A DNA stretch of 64,000 bases. Origin: Undibacterium umbellatum. Its GTDB lineage: Bacteria; Pseudomonadota; Gammaproteobacteria; Burkholderiales; Burkholderiaceae_D. Location: NCBI RefSeq assembly GCF_014284125.1, contig NZ_JACOFX010000005.1, positions 186,001-250,000 on the forward strand, read 5' to 3'. A program made the translations under genes and the position numbers. Positions 18,755 through 26,263 of the stretch are shown in pieces. The notes below the pieces were generated by a model. That model ran no database searches. It was not told the DNA's origin and saw only the letters and a list, made by a program, of their open reading frames with translations. Every line of letters begins with the position of its first letter. Position 1 is the stretch's first letter.

Positions 18755-18815
18755 GACAGGACATTGAGTTACATTGCCATGATCACCAGACCCCCAATTT
18801 TTGGAGAAGCAGATC

Positions 18816-19157
18816 ATGGCAAAGTACCTCATTTCATTCCCCAGCGCTGCAATGAAAGTATCCGACAGCGAGATGGAGACGGTCGGACGAGACGCCCATG
18901 CCGTGATACGCGAGACCAAGCAAGCAGGCGTCTACGTTTTCGCCGGCGGCATTGATGAAACAGCGCCGCCCGTGCTGGTATCAGCCAATGGCACAGTCGC
19001 CGAGGGCGGCTACCCCTGGGCACCTCCACTCAATGGCGGCTTCACTGTACTTGAGCTTCCTACAAGAGAGGAAGCTATTGCCTGGGCCGCACGTCTCGCG
19101 AAAGCCTGTCGCTGTGATCAGGAGCTTAGAGTATTTGGGTTTGATCCGGAGTCGTGA
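18816..19157 (+). CDS. YCII-family small protein
   Basis: This 113-aa protein belongs to the YCII/DGPF family (dimeric ferredoxin-like fold, often next to sigma factors). The pattern MAKYLISF, then AGVYVFAGGIDE, and PTREEAIAWAARLAKAC with a late ELRVFGFDPES fits. The ATG at 18816 has GGAGAA upstream; a TTG 15 bp earlier would be a worse start. It lies 61 bp after glmS. Function unknown; YCII proteins have been proposed as small enzymes. Confidence 0.8.
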   Translation: MAKYLISFPSAAMKVSDSEMETVGRDAHAVIRETKQAGVYVFAGGIDETAPPVLVSANGTVAEGGYPWAPPLNGGFTVLELPTREEAIAWAARLAKACRCDQELRVFGFDPES

Positions 19158-19272
19158 GGTTGGAGTGGCGTTATATACTTTGCTAGCGGCTTTTTATGCA
19201 TGAGAAGCGTTTCGCGATGTAGACCTGACCAACTTTATGCGATGCAATCATCTGGTCGACAGAGCGACATGG

Positions 19273-20118
19273 TTACCTTCTCAGAGTTGCGCGCTTGGGA
19301 ATATAAGAGCCGTGCTCGTTATAACGTCGAGTTGCAACGTTCGGATCAAATCCTGCTTCAAGCATATCTGGCTCAAGGTAAAGAAGTACTAGTGCTGTAT
19401 CGCCCAGACTACTTATGCATTGCTCACGCACTTCATATTTTTCTGCATCACTGTTTTCAAACCAAGTTTCGGCAGGCTGCTTGCTGAGACCGGAACATTG
19501 CTTTCCACTATTAAGAAGATCATATGTAAAAGTGTCTTCATCTAATTTTTCTTTTAGAAACCAGCGATTTGGGATGTCCGCTGACGGCAAACTCCAACGC
19601 TTGCCATCTTTGTTGTAACAGGCAACTATGACAGGAACAATGTTGATGCCCACTAGTCGCAGTGCTGTTGCCATAATGCTTGTCTCAAATGCACCAGCTA
19701 CTTGAGTAAGTTGTTGAAAGGTAGGATGCTTGAACTGTGCAATCTCAGGCTTAAAGATGAAAGTTGGTAATAACAAGTGTGCAGCGAAGGTGTCAGCTTC
19801 CTTCTCATGCGCGCGGTTAGATGAAAGATTCGCGCTAGGATCATCAACCCTGCACTGAAAGGAGCGGCCTCTGTGAAGATGCCAATGACCTAGTTCATGC
19901 GCAACTGAAAAACGTTCGCGCCCTCTGACTCCTGATGGATTGATAGTCGCGATTGCACGATCACAATAACCAACGAGCATCGCTTCACAGCCAGTCATTG
20001 TTTCATAGACCACTTTTACATTCGAATCGAAGGCAATAGCTTCTACGTCTATATCTTTTGGCGATGTGATACCGAGATCTATTATCAATGCTTCGGCACG
20101 TGCGCCAACAGAGATCAT
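19273..20118 (-). CDS. ImmA/IrrE-family metallo-endopeptidase
   Basis: This 281-aa protein has the zinc motif HELGH (in SVAHELGHWHLH, about residues 74-78) and the downstream Glu of EKEADTFAAHLLLP, the classical ImmA/IrrE arrangement. Such peptidases cleave a partner repressor, for example ImmR in ICEBs1 or DdrO in Deinococcus. The C-terminal 130 residues, after VPVIVACYNKDG, are not part of the core and may sense a signal. It is third in a three-gene operon with 4-bp start/stop overlaps on both sides, so it is expressed in fixed ratio with the sigma-like protein and the 130-aa protein. No phage integrase is nearby. Confidence 0.85.
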   Translation of the reverse strand: MISVGARAEALIIDLGITSPKDIDVEAIAFDSNVKVVYETMTGCEAMLVGYCDRAIATINPSGVRGRERFSVAHELGHWHLHRGRSFQCRVDDPSANLSSNRAHEKEADTFAAHLLLPTFIFKPEIAQFKHPTFQQLTQVAGAFETSIMATALRLVGINIVPVIVACYNKDGKRWSLPSADIPNRWFLKEKLDEDTFTYDLLNSGKQCSGLSKQPAETWFENSDAEKYEVREQCISSLGDTALVLLYLEPDMLEAGFDPNVATRRYNEHGSYIPKRATLRR

Positions 20119-20507
20119 ATTTTTTCTCCGTTTGAATCTATTTCAAGCGACTTTAATTGATTGTATAGTTTGATTGCTTCATCGTCAGACATTTCTCCGA
20201 GACTCCGGGCAGCCAATGTGTACTTGCCATCATTCGTCGCCTGAACAATGAATCGACGCGCCTGCTCTGGTGTTACCGTCGTAGATGCGACAACAGGAAC
20301 TGAACTCAAGGCTGAAACTCCTGATTTAGCGGCGGCAAGGCGAGCACGTCCTGCCTGTGCCTTTGCGGCTTCGAGAAGGCGCAACCCGTCTGCCTGTATG
20401 CGATTAGGTTCAATGCCTTCCAATACTTGGTTGTCCGGCATCGAAATCAATTCATCGACTAAGGTATCGATGAAATTTTCGAAATCATTTGTTGGATTGG
20501 CTATCAT
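20115..20507 (-). CDS. 130-aa unknown protein between sigma-like and ImmA genes
   Basis: I do not recognise this protein. It is 130 aa, acidic at the N-terminus (DFENFIDTLVDELISMPDNQ), with a middle Ala/Arg-rich helix (RLLEAAKAQAGRARLAAAKSG), a Ser/Val/Thr linker, and a C-terminal helical part ending in a charged helix. There are no Cys and no membrane segments. Its start overlaps the stop of the sigma-like gene and its stop overlaps the ImmA gene start (both ATGA). By position it could be an anti-sigma-type partner or the ImmA substrate; this is inference. Confidence 0.7.
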   Translation of the reverse strand: MIANPTNDFENFIDTLVDELISMPDNQVLEGIEPNRIQADGLRLLEAAKAQAGRARLAAAKSGVSALSSVPVVASTTVTPEQARRFIVQATNDGKYTLAARSLGEMSDDEAIKLYNQLKSLEIDSNGEKI

Positions 20508-21088
20508 TTTTTACTCCTGTCAGGGTCAAGTACGGCGAGTCTGCGAAGCAACCGTTGTCGAACCGCATCATACTTCTTATCATCCCATCCCAATTCCTCG
20601 CGCGCTTCCGCACCACGAATGCCATCTGCCCATTCAACAACTAACAGTTCCAAATCCTCATCACCTCCTAAAGCCGCATAGAGGGCAGCTATTTGCTGTT
20701 TGTCTGAGGTCTCTACTTCCGGTGTCAGTGTCGTCATACCCTGGACAGTGGGTAACTTATCGTCCAAATCTAATTCAACTTGATCTACAACCACATTTAC
20801 ATCAATTGGGCTCAACTCGTTGCGTTTGTGTATGTTGCTTGTAATGCTGTGCATTACAGTCTTGAGTACAACCAATGGATGAATGTCGCGTGGCCAGATT
20901 CGAGCACCGCTAAGCAGCTTAAACATTGCCTCCTGCAATAGATCATCAGCAGACCAGTCAGTCAAATTGAGGCAGAAGACGACCGCAATGCTCTTGGCCC
21001 GATGCCAATCAGCTGCTTGAAAATCACTAAGGACAGTTTCTACTTCAGACCTAGTCAAGTGGTCTTCGGATTCTTGAATAGCAGACAT
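20504..21088 (-). CDS. sigma-70-like (ECF-type) protein, divergent
   Basis: This 194-aa protein shows a sigma region 2-like block (DDLLQEAMFKLLSGARIWP, near residue 48, then LKTVMHSITSNIHKR) and a C-terminal region 4-like helix-turn-helix (EWADGIRGAEAREELGWDDK followed by YDAVRQRLLRRL). The match is weak but in the correct order. It is the first gene of the sigma-like/130-aa/ImmA operon and is divergent from the 314-aa gene with 164 bp between. It probably directs transcription from that region. Confidence 0.65.
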   Translation of the reverse strand: MSAIQESEDHLTRSEVETVLSDFQAADWHRAKSIAVVFCLNLTDWSADDLLQEAMFKLLSGARIWPRDIHPLVVLKTVMHSITSNIHKRNELSPIDVNVVVDQVELDLDDKLPTVQGMTTLTPEVETSDKQQIAALYAALGGDEDLELLVVEWADGIRGAEAREELGWDDKKYDAVRQRLLRRLAVLDPDRSKK

Positions 21089-21252
21089 AAAATGGGGACT
21101 CCCTTCCTAATACTCTCTAGCAACTCATGGTGGATGCTCCCGCAGTAAAAATTTTTCTCTAGGCAAGCGTCCACAGCGCTATCTTGGAGAGTACTTATAG
21201 GTAAGGGCGGGTAATTTTACTGGTCCTCACTTAAAAATAAAGGATCAGTAAT

Positions 21253-22197
21253 ATGAAGATTAGCAGAAAAACACGCAATATCACCAAATACCTCAATCAT
21301 CTAAAGCCATTAGAGCTTTACATGCTTGGTTTGCCCCTTGACGCTGGGCTTGAGGATATCTTTAAGGAAATGGAGTTCGAAGTCCCACTAGTCCCAGGTC
21401 TACGATTGCTACTTCCAGCAACAAAAGGCCCAGCCTGTCGCCGAAACGCTGAGGGCTTTGACATTGTCCACCGTGACCAACCAATGGAGGTGGCGCACCG
21501 GCAAATAGAGTGGCATTGGACTCAGTTCGTTGGTCGATATGATAGCGAAGAGCGTTCAAAGATAGTTGATGTTCCTTATAGACGTTACCCGCGTACTCAT
21601 GTAGCACCATATAGTGTTGATGTGGAAATTAAGGTTCGTGATGATGGTCAACCATTTATCGTAGCTGGCCCATTCGTTAACGATATTAGCCAAGTCACAA
21701 CTGCCACCAATACTGCCAACATGCTGCGCGAAGTATTGGGAGGTTTTGAGGTTCTGAGCAAGGATCTCAGCAATTGGGTAAGTGCTCCTGTTAAGCGTCT
21801 CCACTGGCAACTTCTGCCTCCTGGAAATAATCCTTGGGAGTCAGCTAAACCAGTGCTTGAAAAAATGGTCGAGCGTGCTCCTGCAGGTAATCAAAATGTG
21901 TTGCGTGCTCGATTGTCCGCTGTCGGAGAAAAGAGGCCCGATTTCGTTGCAATTGGTGTGGGTGGATTTGGCGGTTACACGGTATTCGGTTTTGTGAAGC
22001 AGGCGCTGTGCGTTCTTGAATGTCCGCAAGTCAACAATGCTACATACGTGCTTCCAATGGAGTCATGGGAAATTGTGTCGCAGATGACTAAAGCGCAAAT
22101 CCTTGATTCGAAGTCTCACAAGGAGCGGATTATGCATACGCGTACTTGGTTCAGCGCTTTGAACAAAGTTCTTGATGTTGACGACATGGCAGCATGA
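21253..22197 (+). CDS. 314-aa protein of unknown function, divergent partner of the sigma/ImmA operon
   Basis: I do not recognise this family. It is a soluble 314-aa protein without signal peptide, membrane segment or repeats. It has a basic N-terminus (MKISRKTRNITKYL), a run of charged residues in the middle (VDVPYRRYPRTHV), and a Gly-rich segment GVGGFGGYTVFGFVKQ near residue 238. A good ribosome site (AAAGGA at 21239-21244) precedes the ATG. The divergent arrangement with the sigma-like gene suggests it is the regulated product, perhaps an effector. Confidence 0.7.
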   Translation: MKISRKTRNITKYLNHLKPLELYMLGLPLDAGLEDIFKEMEFEVPLVPGLRLLLPATKGPACRRNAEGFDIVHRDQPMEVAHRQIEWHWTQFVGRYDSEERSKIVDVPYRRYPRTHVAPYSVDVEIKVRDDGQPFIVAGPFVNDISQVTTATNTANMLREVLGGFEVLSKDLSNWVSAPVKRLHWQLLPPGNNPWESAKPVLEKMVERAPAGNQNVLRARLSAVGEKRPDFVAIGVGGFGGYTVFGFVKQALCVLECPQVNNATYVLPMESWEIVSQMTKAQILDSKSHKERIMHTRTWFSALNKVLDVDDMAA

Positions 22198-22607
22198 GCG
22201 AAAAGAGGGGGAGCGGGTGATTCGCAAGGTGTCCTCGCTCTCTTTTAATGTTGACTGAACACAACGTACAGGGTGAACTATACAGTCCAGCAGTCTTCCG
22301 TTTGCTGGCAGAGCTGACTCAGCCTGTTTGTTCGATTTCCCACTCGTTGAAGAAGGCAGTCACTTGACCACGACGATACAAATCCTAAGCATTTAGATCT
22401 CGATGATTTTTTAAGGAGTCTAATTGCTTATAATTTAGATAAGTTTATGACATGCTGAACCCGCGTCAGGAACTGTGTATATCCGCTAGCAAAGCGGGTC
22501 AGATATCTGTTCAAATCAGCAAGTTTCCCAACAAGCCTTCCTGCCCACCCCAGAAAAGACGGATAATACCGCCTACACGTTTTTGAACACTATTTTGGAA
22601 CTCCCCC
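22198..22607. other. intergenic region at the right edge of the accessory patch
   Basis: No gene of normal length is supported over these 410 bases. A 39-codon frame at 22248-22367 (starting MLTEHNVQGELYSPAV) has a protein-like composition and could be a gene remnant, but it matches nothing I know. Imperfect pairing of ACCCGC (about 22459-22464) with GCGGGT (about 22494-22499) could form a hairpin in the leader of the next gene. The promoter of the OsmC-YcaO gene must lie here. Confidence 0.35.
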
Positions 22608-24821
22608 ATGGAAATTAAGGTTAACTTTCTCGATAAGCTTCGTCTTGAAGCCAAGTTCGATGATTTTACGGTGGTGGCTGATCAGCCTATCCGTTATAAG
22701 GGGGATGGTTCTGCGCCTGGTCCTTTTGATTACTTTCTGGCTTCGTCGGCCTTGTGTGCGGCTTATTTTGTGAAGTTGTATTGCAATACCCGCAATATCC
22801 CTACTGAGAATATCCGGCTGTCGCAGAATAATATTGTTGATCCTGAAAACCGTTATGCGCAGATTTTCAAGATACAGGTGGAGTTGCCTGCCGATATTTC
22901 TGCCAAAGACCGTGAAGGTATCTTGCGTTCCATCGACCGTTGCACGGTCAAGAAAGTGGTGCAGGCGGGGCCGGAGTTTGTGATTGAAGAGGTCGAGAAC
23001 CTCGATGCTGATGCGCAGGCTTTGCTGACCTTGAACCCTTCTGCGGATGCTGCCACCTCTACATCTACCTACATCCTGGGCAAGGATTTGCCGCTGGAGC
23101 AAACCATTGCCAATATGTCTGGCTTGCTGGCGGGGCTGGGCATCAAGATTGAGATTGCTTCGTGGCGCAATATTATTCCTAATGTGTGGTCGCTGCATAT
23201 ACGCGATGCGCATTCGCCCATGTGTTTTACCAATGGCAAGGGTGCGACCAAAGAGAGTGCGCTGGCATCGGCCCTGGGTGAGTATATCGAGCGCCTGAGT
23301 TGCAACCATTTTTATGCGGGATCGTTCTGGGGTGAAGACATCGCCAATGCGGCCTTTGTGCATTACCCGGAAGAACGCTGGTTCAAGCCTGGCAAAAAAG
23401 ATGCGCTGCCTAAAGATATTCTGGATGGGTATAGTCTGGACATTTACAACCCCGATGGTGAGCTGCGTGGTTCGCATCTGGTGGATACCAATTCCGGCAA
23501 TGCAGAGCGCGGCATCTGTTCGCTGCCTTATGTGCGTCAGTCAGATGGCGAGGTCGTGTACTTCCCATCCAACCTGATTGAAAACCTGTTTGCCAGTAAT
23601 GGCATGAGTGCCGGTAATACGCTGGCCGAAGCGCAGGTGCAATGTCTGTCCGAGATTTTTGAACGTGCCGTCAAACGTGAAATTCTGGAAGGTGAAATGG
23701 CTTTGCCGGATGTGCCGCAAGAAGTGCTGGCGAAATATCCTGGCATCCTGGCTGGCATACAGGGGTTGGAAGAGCAGGGCTTCCCGGTGCTGGTGAAGGA
23801 TGCGTCGCTGGGTGGTCAATATCCTGTCATGTGCGTGACACTGATGAACCCGCGCACGGGTGGTGTGTTTGCCTCATTCGGTGCGCACCCTAGCCTGGAA
23901 GTGGCGCTGGAACGCAGCCTGACAGAGTTGCTGCAAGGCCGCAGTTTTGAAGGCTTGAATGATTTGCCCCAGCCTACCTTTGTCAGCAATGCGGTGACTG
24001 AGCCAAATAATTTTGTTGAACATTTCATTGATTCCAGCGGCGTGGTGTCGTGGCGCTTCTTTAGTGCCAAGGCTGATTACGAATTTGTGGAATGGGACTT
24101 TTCTGGTCAGGGCGAAAATTCAAATGCGGATGAAGCCGCGACCTTGTTCGGCATACTCAAGGAGATGGGCAAAGAAGCCTACATGGCCGTGTATGACCAC
24201 CTGGGTGCTACGGCCTGCCGTATCCTGGTGCCGGGTTATTCTGAAGTGTATCCGGTGGAAGACCTGATCTGGGATAACACCAACAAGGCCCTATTGTTCC
24301 GCGAAGATGTCCTGAATCTGCATACGCTGAATGATGAGCAACTGGAAGACTTGCTGGAACGTCTGGAGAATAATGAGCTGGACGAATACAGCGACATCGC
24401 CACTTTGATAGGTATAGAGTTTGACGAAAACACGATCTGGGGCCAGCTCACGGTTGTGGAATTGAAGTTGCTGATCAATCTCGCCTTGCAGGACTTTGAA
24501 GAAGCGAAAGAGCTGGTCGAAACCTTCCTGCAATACAACGACAATACGGTTGATCGCGGTTTGTTTTATCAGGCTTTGAATGTGGTGCTGGAAGTGACGC
24601 TGGATGATGAGTTGGAACTGAATGATTATGTCGTCAACTTCCGCCGCATGTTTGGCAATGAACGTATGGACGCAGTACTGGGATCAGTCGATGGCAGTGT
24701 GCGCTTCTATGGCCTGACACCAACCAGCATGAAACTGGAAGGGCTGGAAAGACACCAGCGTCTGATAGACAGCTACAAGAAATTGCATGTGGCACGCAGC
24801 AAGGCTGCTGCATCGAACTAA
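22608..24821 (+). CDS. OsmC domain/YcaO domain fusion protein
   Basis: This 737-aa protein joins an N-terminal OsmC/Ohr-like domain (residues 1-130; GPFDYFLASSALCAAYFVKLY holds the redox-type Cys, given here by its flanks) to a YcaO ATP-dependent cyclodehydratase-like domain (about 145-560). In the latter are NGKGATKESALASALGEYIER, EAQVQCLSEIFERAVKRE and the usual ATP/Mg-binding Glu residues, each shortened here to key positions. A C-terminal helical tail follows. E. coli YcaO lacks the OsmC part and assists ribosomal protein S12 methylthiolation with RimO. This fusion is known in proteobacteria; no peptide precursor gene is adjacent, so it is not obviously a RiPP enzyme. Confidence 0.88.
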   Translation: MEIKVNFLDKLRLEAKFDDFTVVADQPIRYKGDGSAPGPFDYFLASSALCAAYFVKLYCNTRNIPTENIRLSQNNIVDPENRYAQIFKIQVELPADISAKDREGILRSIDRCTVKKVVQAGPEFVIEEVENLDADAQALLTLNPSADAATSTSTYILGKDLPLEQTIANMSGLLAGLGIKIEIASWRNIIPNVWSLHIRDAHSPMCFTNGKGATKESALASALGEYIERLSCNHFYAGSFWGEDIANAAFVHYPEERWFKPGKKDALPKDILDGYSLDIYNPDGELRGSHLVDTNSGNAERGICSLPYVRQSDGEVVYFPSNLIENLFASNGMSAGNTLAEAQVQCLSEIFERAVKREILEGEMALPDVPQEVLAKYPGILAGIQGLEEQGFPVLVKDASLGGQYPVMCVTLMNPRTGGVFASFGAHPSLEVALERSLTELLQGRSFEGLNDLPQPTFVSNAVTEPNNFVEHFIDSSGVVSWRFFSAKADYEFVEWDFSGQGENSNADEAATLFGILKEMGKEAYMAVYDHLGATACRILVPGYSEVYPVEDLIWDNTNKALLFREDVLNLHTLNDEQLEDLLERLENNELDEYSDIATLIGIEFDENTIWGQLTVVELKLLINLALQDFEEAKELVETFLQYNDNTVDRGLFYQALNVVLEVTLDDELELNDYVVNFRRMFGNERMDAVLGSVDGSVRFYGLTPTSMKLEGLERHQRLIDSYKKLHVARSKAAASN

Positions 24822-24836
24822 GCTGCTCATGTATGA

Positions 24837-24869
24837 CTGGTCTGAAATGATGTGTTCATTGCAGACCAG
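24837..24869. terminator. hairpin terminator between convergent genes
   Basis: CTGGTCTG pairs with CAGACCAG, with a second inner stem (ATGA/TCAT) and a five-base loop. It lies between the OsmC-YcaO gene and the convergent aminopeptidase gene. No T tract follows, so efficiency is uncertain. Confidence 0.55.
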
Positions 24870-24906
24870 GCTGGTGCATATCCACTCGCATTTCCAACGT
24901 CGAGCT

Positions 24907-25674
24907 TCAGGCTAAAGCCCTTTCCCCGGCGCGCAGCGTCAAGACCTGTACGCCAGTTTTTGTGACGGCTACAGTATGCTCAAACTGGGCTGATAATTTC
25001 CCGTCTATGGTGACGACAGTCCAGCCATCGTCTTCGGTCTCTACATCATGGCGGCCCTGGTTGATCATGGGTTCTATGGTGAACACCATGCCTTCCTTTA
25101 ATATCAGGCCTGTACGTGGCCGTCCCCAGTGCAGCACTTCGGGCGGCTCGTGCATTTCGCGGCCTATGCCATGTCCGCAATATTCCCTGACGACCGAGTA
25201 ACCATTTTTCCTGGCATGGCTTTCAATGGCATGGCCTATGTCACCCAGCCTGGCACCAGGTCGCACGGCTTTGATGCCTTTCCACAGGGCTTCATAGGTC
25301 ACTTGCACCAGACGTTTGGCGGATGCTGTTACTTCGCCGACCAGATAAGTTTTGCTGGAGTCAGCGATAAAGCCGTTCTTCTCCAGGGTGATATCAAAAT
25401 TGACGATATCACCGTCCTGCAGAATTTCTGTCGCAGATGGCACGCCATGGCACACCACGCTATTGCGTGATGAGTTCAATGCATAGGCATAGCCGTACTG
25501 GCCCTTGCTTGCCGGGCGGGCCTTGAGTTCATTGACGATGAAGCTGTCGACCAGGTCATTTACCTGCATGGTCGACATGCCGATCAGATTCAATTGATCC
25601 AGATGGGTAAACACGCTTGCCAGCAGCTTGCCTGATTCTGCCATCAGGGCGATTTCTTCTGGTCGCTTGGTCAT
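24907..25674 (-). CDS. map: type I methionine aminopeptidase, paired with a ParD-like gene
   Basis: Methionine aminopeptidase removes the initiator Met from nascent proteins using two metal ions. The 255-aa protein has the expected ligands: His in NSVVCHGVPS, Asp in GDIVNFDITLEKNGF and in ADSSKTYLVG (a Ser replaces the usual Asp context DGDTS), His in GHGIGREMHEPP, and Glu in TIEPM and EDDGWTVV...EHTVAVT. Its ATG overlaps the stop of the ParD-like gene by 4 bp. A housekeeping map would normally sit beside rpsB/tsf, so this is probably a second, specialised copy. Confidence 0.9.
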   Translation of the reverse strand: MTKRPEEIALMAESGKLLASVFTHLDQLNLIGMSTMQVNDLVDSFIVNELKARPASKGQYGYAYALNSSRNSVVCHGVPSATEILQDGDIVNFDITLEKNGFIADSSKTYLVGEVTASAKRLVQVTYEALWKGIKAVRPGARLGDIGHAIESHARKNGYSVVREYCGHGIGREMHEPPEVLHWGRPRTGLILKEGMVFTIEPMINQGRHDVETEDDGWTVVTIDGKLSAQFEHTVAVTKTGVQVLTLRAGERALA

Positions 25675-25883
25675 GTTAACGCTCCCCTGAAAGCCAGCGG
25701 TTCCACACCTGCAGCTTTCAGTTCGTGTACCACAACCTCATTGAAAGACATGGTCGGGTTCATTTCGCACAGCATGCCTATCTTGATCCAGAAAGCAGCT
25801 TGCGCATTGATGGAGCGGCAAGCCACAGAGCTGGCTTTGCGCATCTGGTCGTGCAGATCATCGTCGATGTTGACTATGCCCAT
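25671..25883 (-). CDS. ParD-like antitoxin-type protein
   Basis: This 70-aa protein matches the ParD-like antitoxin family: VNIDDDLHDQMRKASSV forms the N-terminal ribbon-helix, and INAQAAFWIKIGMLCE the second helix. Such proteins bind DNA as dimers. It has its own ribosome site (AAAGGTG) and overlaps map by 4 bp. A palindrome and direct repeats lie just upstream, so autorepression is likely. The usual ParE toxin is absent; the partner is the aminopeptidase. Confidence 0.8.
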   Translation of the reverse strand: MGIVNIDDDLHDQMRKASSVACRSINAQAAFWIKIGMLCEMNPTMSFNEVVVHELKAAGVEPLAFRGALT

Positions 25884-25895
25884 ATGGCACCTTTA

Positions 25896-25926
25896 TATAT
25901 GAAACGTATATGAATTGTATATTCAT
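25896..25926 (-). promoter_or_regulatory. probable operator of the ParD-like/map operon
   Basis: Two direct TATATGA repeats (25896-25902 and 25907-25913, 11-bp spacing) merge into a perfect palindrome ATGAAT-TGTAT-ATTCAT (25910-25926). They lie 13-43 bp upstream of the ParD-like start, where a ribbon-helix-helix autorepressor would bind. Confidence 0.6.
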
Positions 25927-26087
25927 CTCATGTGCTTGTGCAAGTGGCTTTCAAAGTGGCTTTTAAGCGGGATTATCTGGAGGACAGGTTTGCGCTGGTC
26001 AAAACTATTTGTTGCATATGTAGTCTTTTTAATATCTTTACCAAATTTCTGTCAGCTCCTGCAACAATCAAAGAAAAGGAAAAGTGC

Positions 26088-26230
26088 ATGGGCCCGACCA
26101 AAATCATGATCATCGGCCATGCAGAAAAACTTGGCACATTTGGTGCGAACACTTTGAGCGGCGTGAATTTATTGGGAGGCAGTGATAGTCAGTCACTGGT
26201 GACTCTGGGTTGGGAAAGGGCAGACGGAGG
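26088..26230 (+). pseudogene. decayed histidine-phosphatase fragment
   Basis: An ATG at 26088 with AAAGGA upstream opens MGPTKIMIIGHAEKLG and runs to SLVTLGWERADGG. This resembles the start of proteins of the phosphoglycerate-mutase/histidine-phosphatase superfamily that begin IMIIRHAEKP and contain GWxRA. The catalytic Arg of the RHxE motif is Gly here, and similarity stops near 26230, where the frame runs into the convergent methyltransferase gene. It is therefore most likely a truncated, inactivated remnant. Confidence 0.5.
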
Positions 26231-26263
26231 AAAAGTTACTTTGCCATTTCCTCGCTTAGTCAA

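Noticed and set aside
22248..22367. A 39-codon frame (MLTEHNVQGELYSPAV...)
   Set aside because: It is protein-like but has no clear ribosome site and no known match; it is mentioned only in the intergenic note as a possible remnant.
18755..22607. Possible Tn7-type insertion downstream of glmS
   Set aside because: The 3' end of glmS is intact, and a YCII gene follows directly. No TnsABCD-like genes or Tn7 end repeats are visible in the accessory patch.
22590..23477. A 295-aa leftward frame within the OsmC-YcaO gene
   Set aside because: It is antisense to two recognised domains and rich in Arg/Ile/Gln in a way typical of shadow frames.
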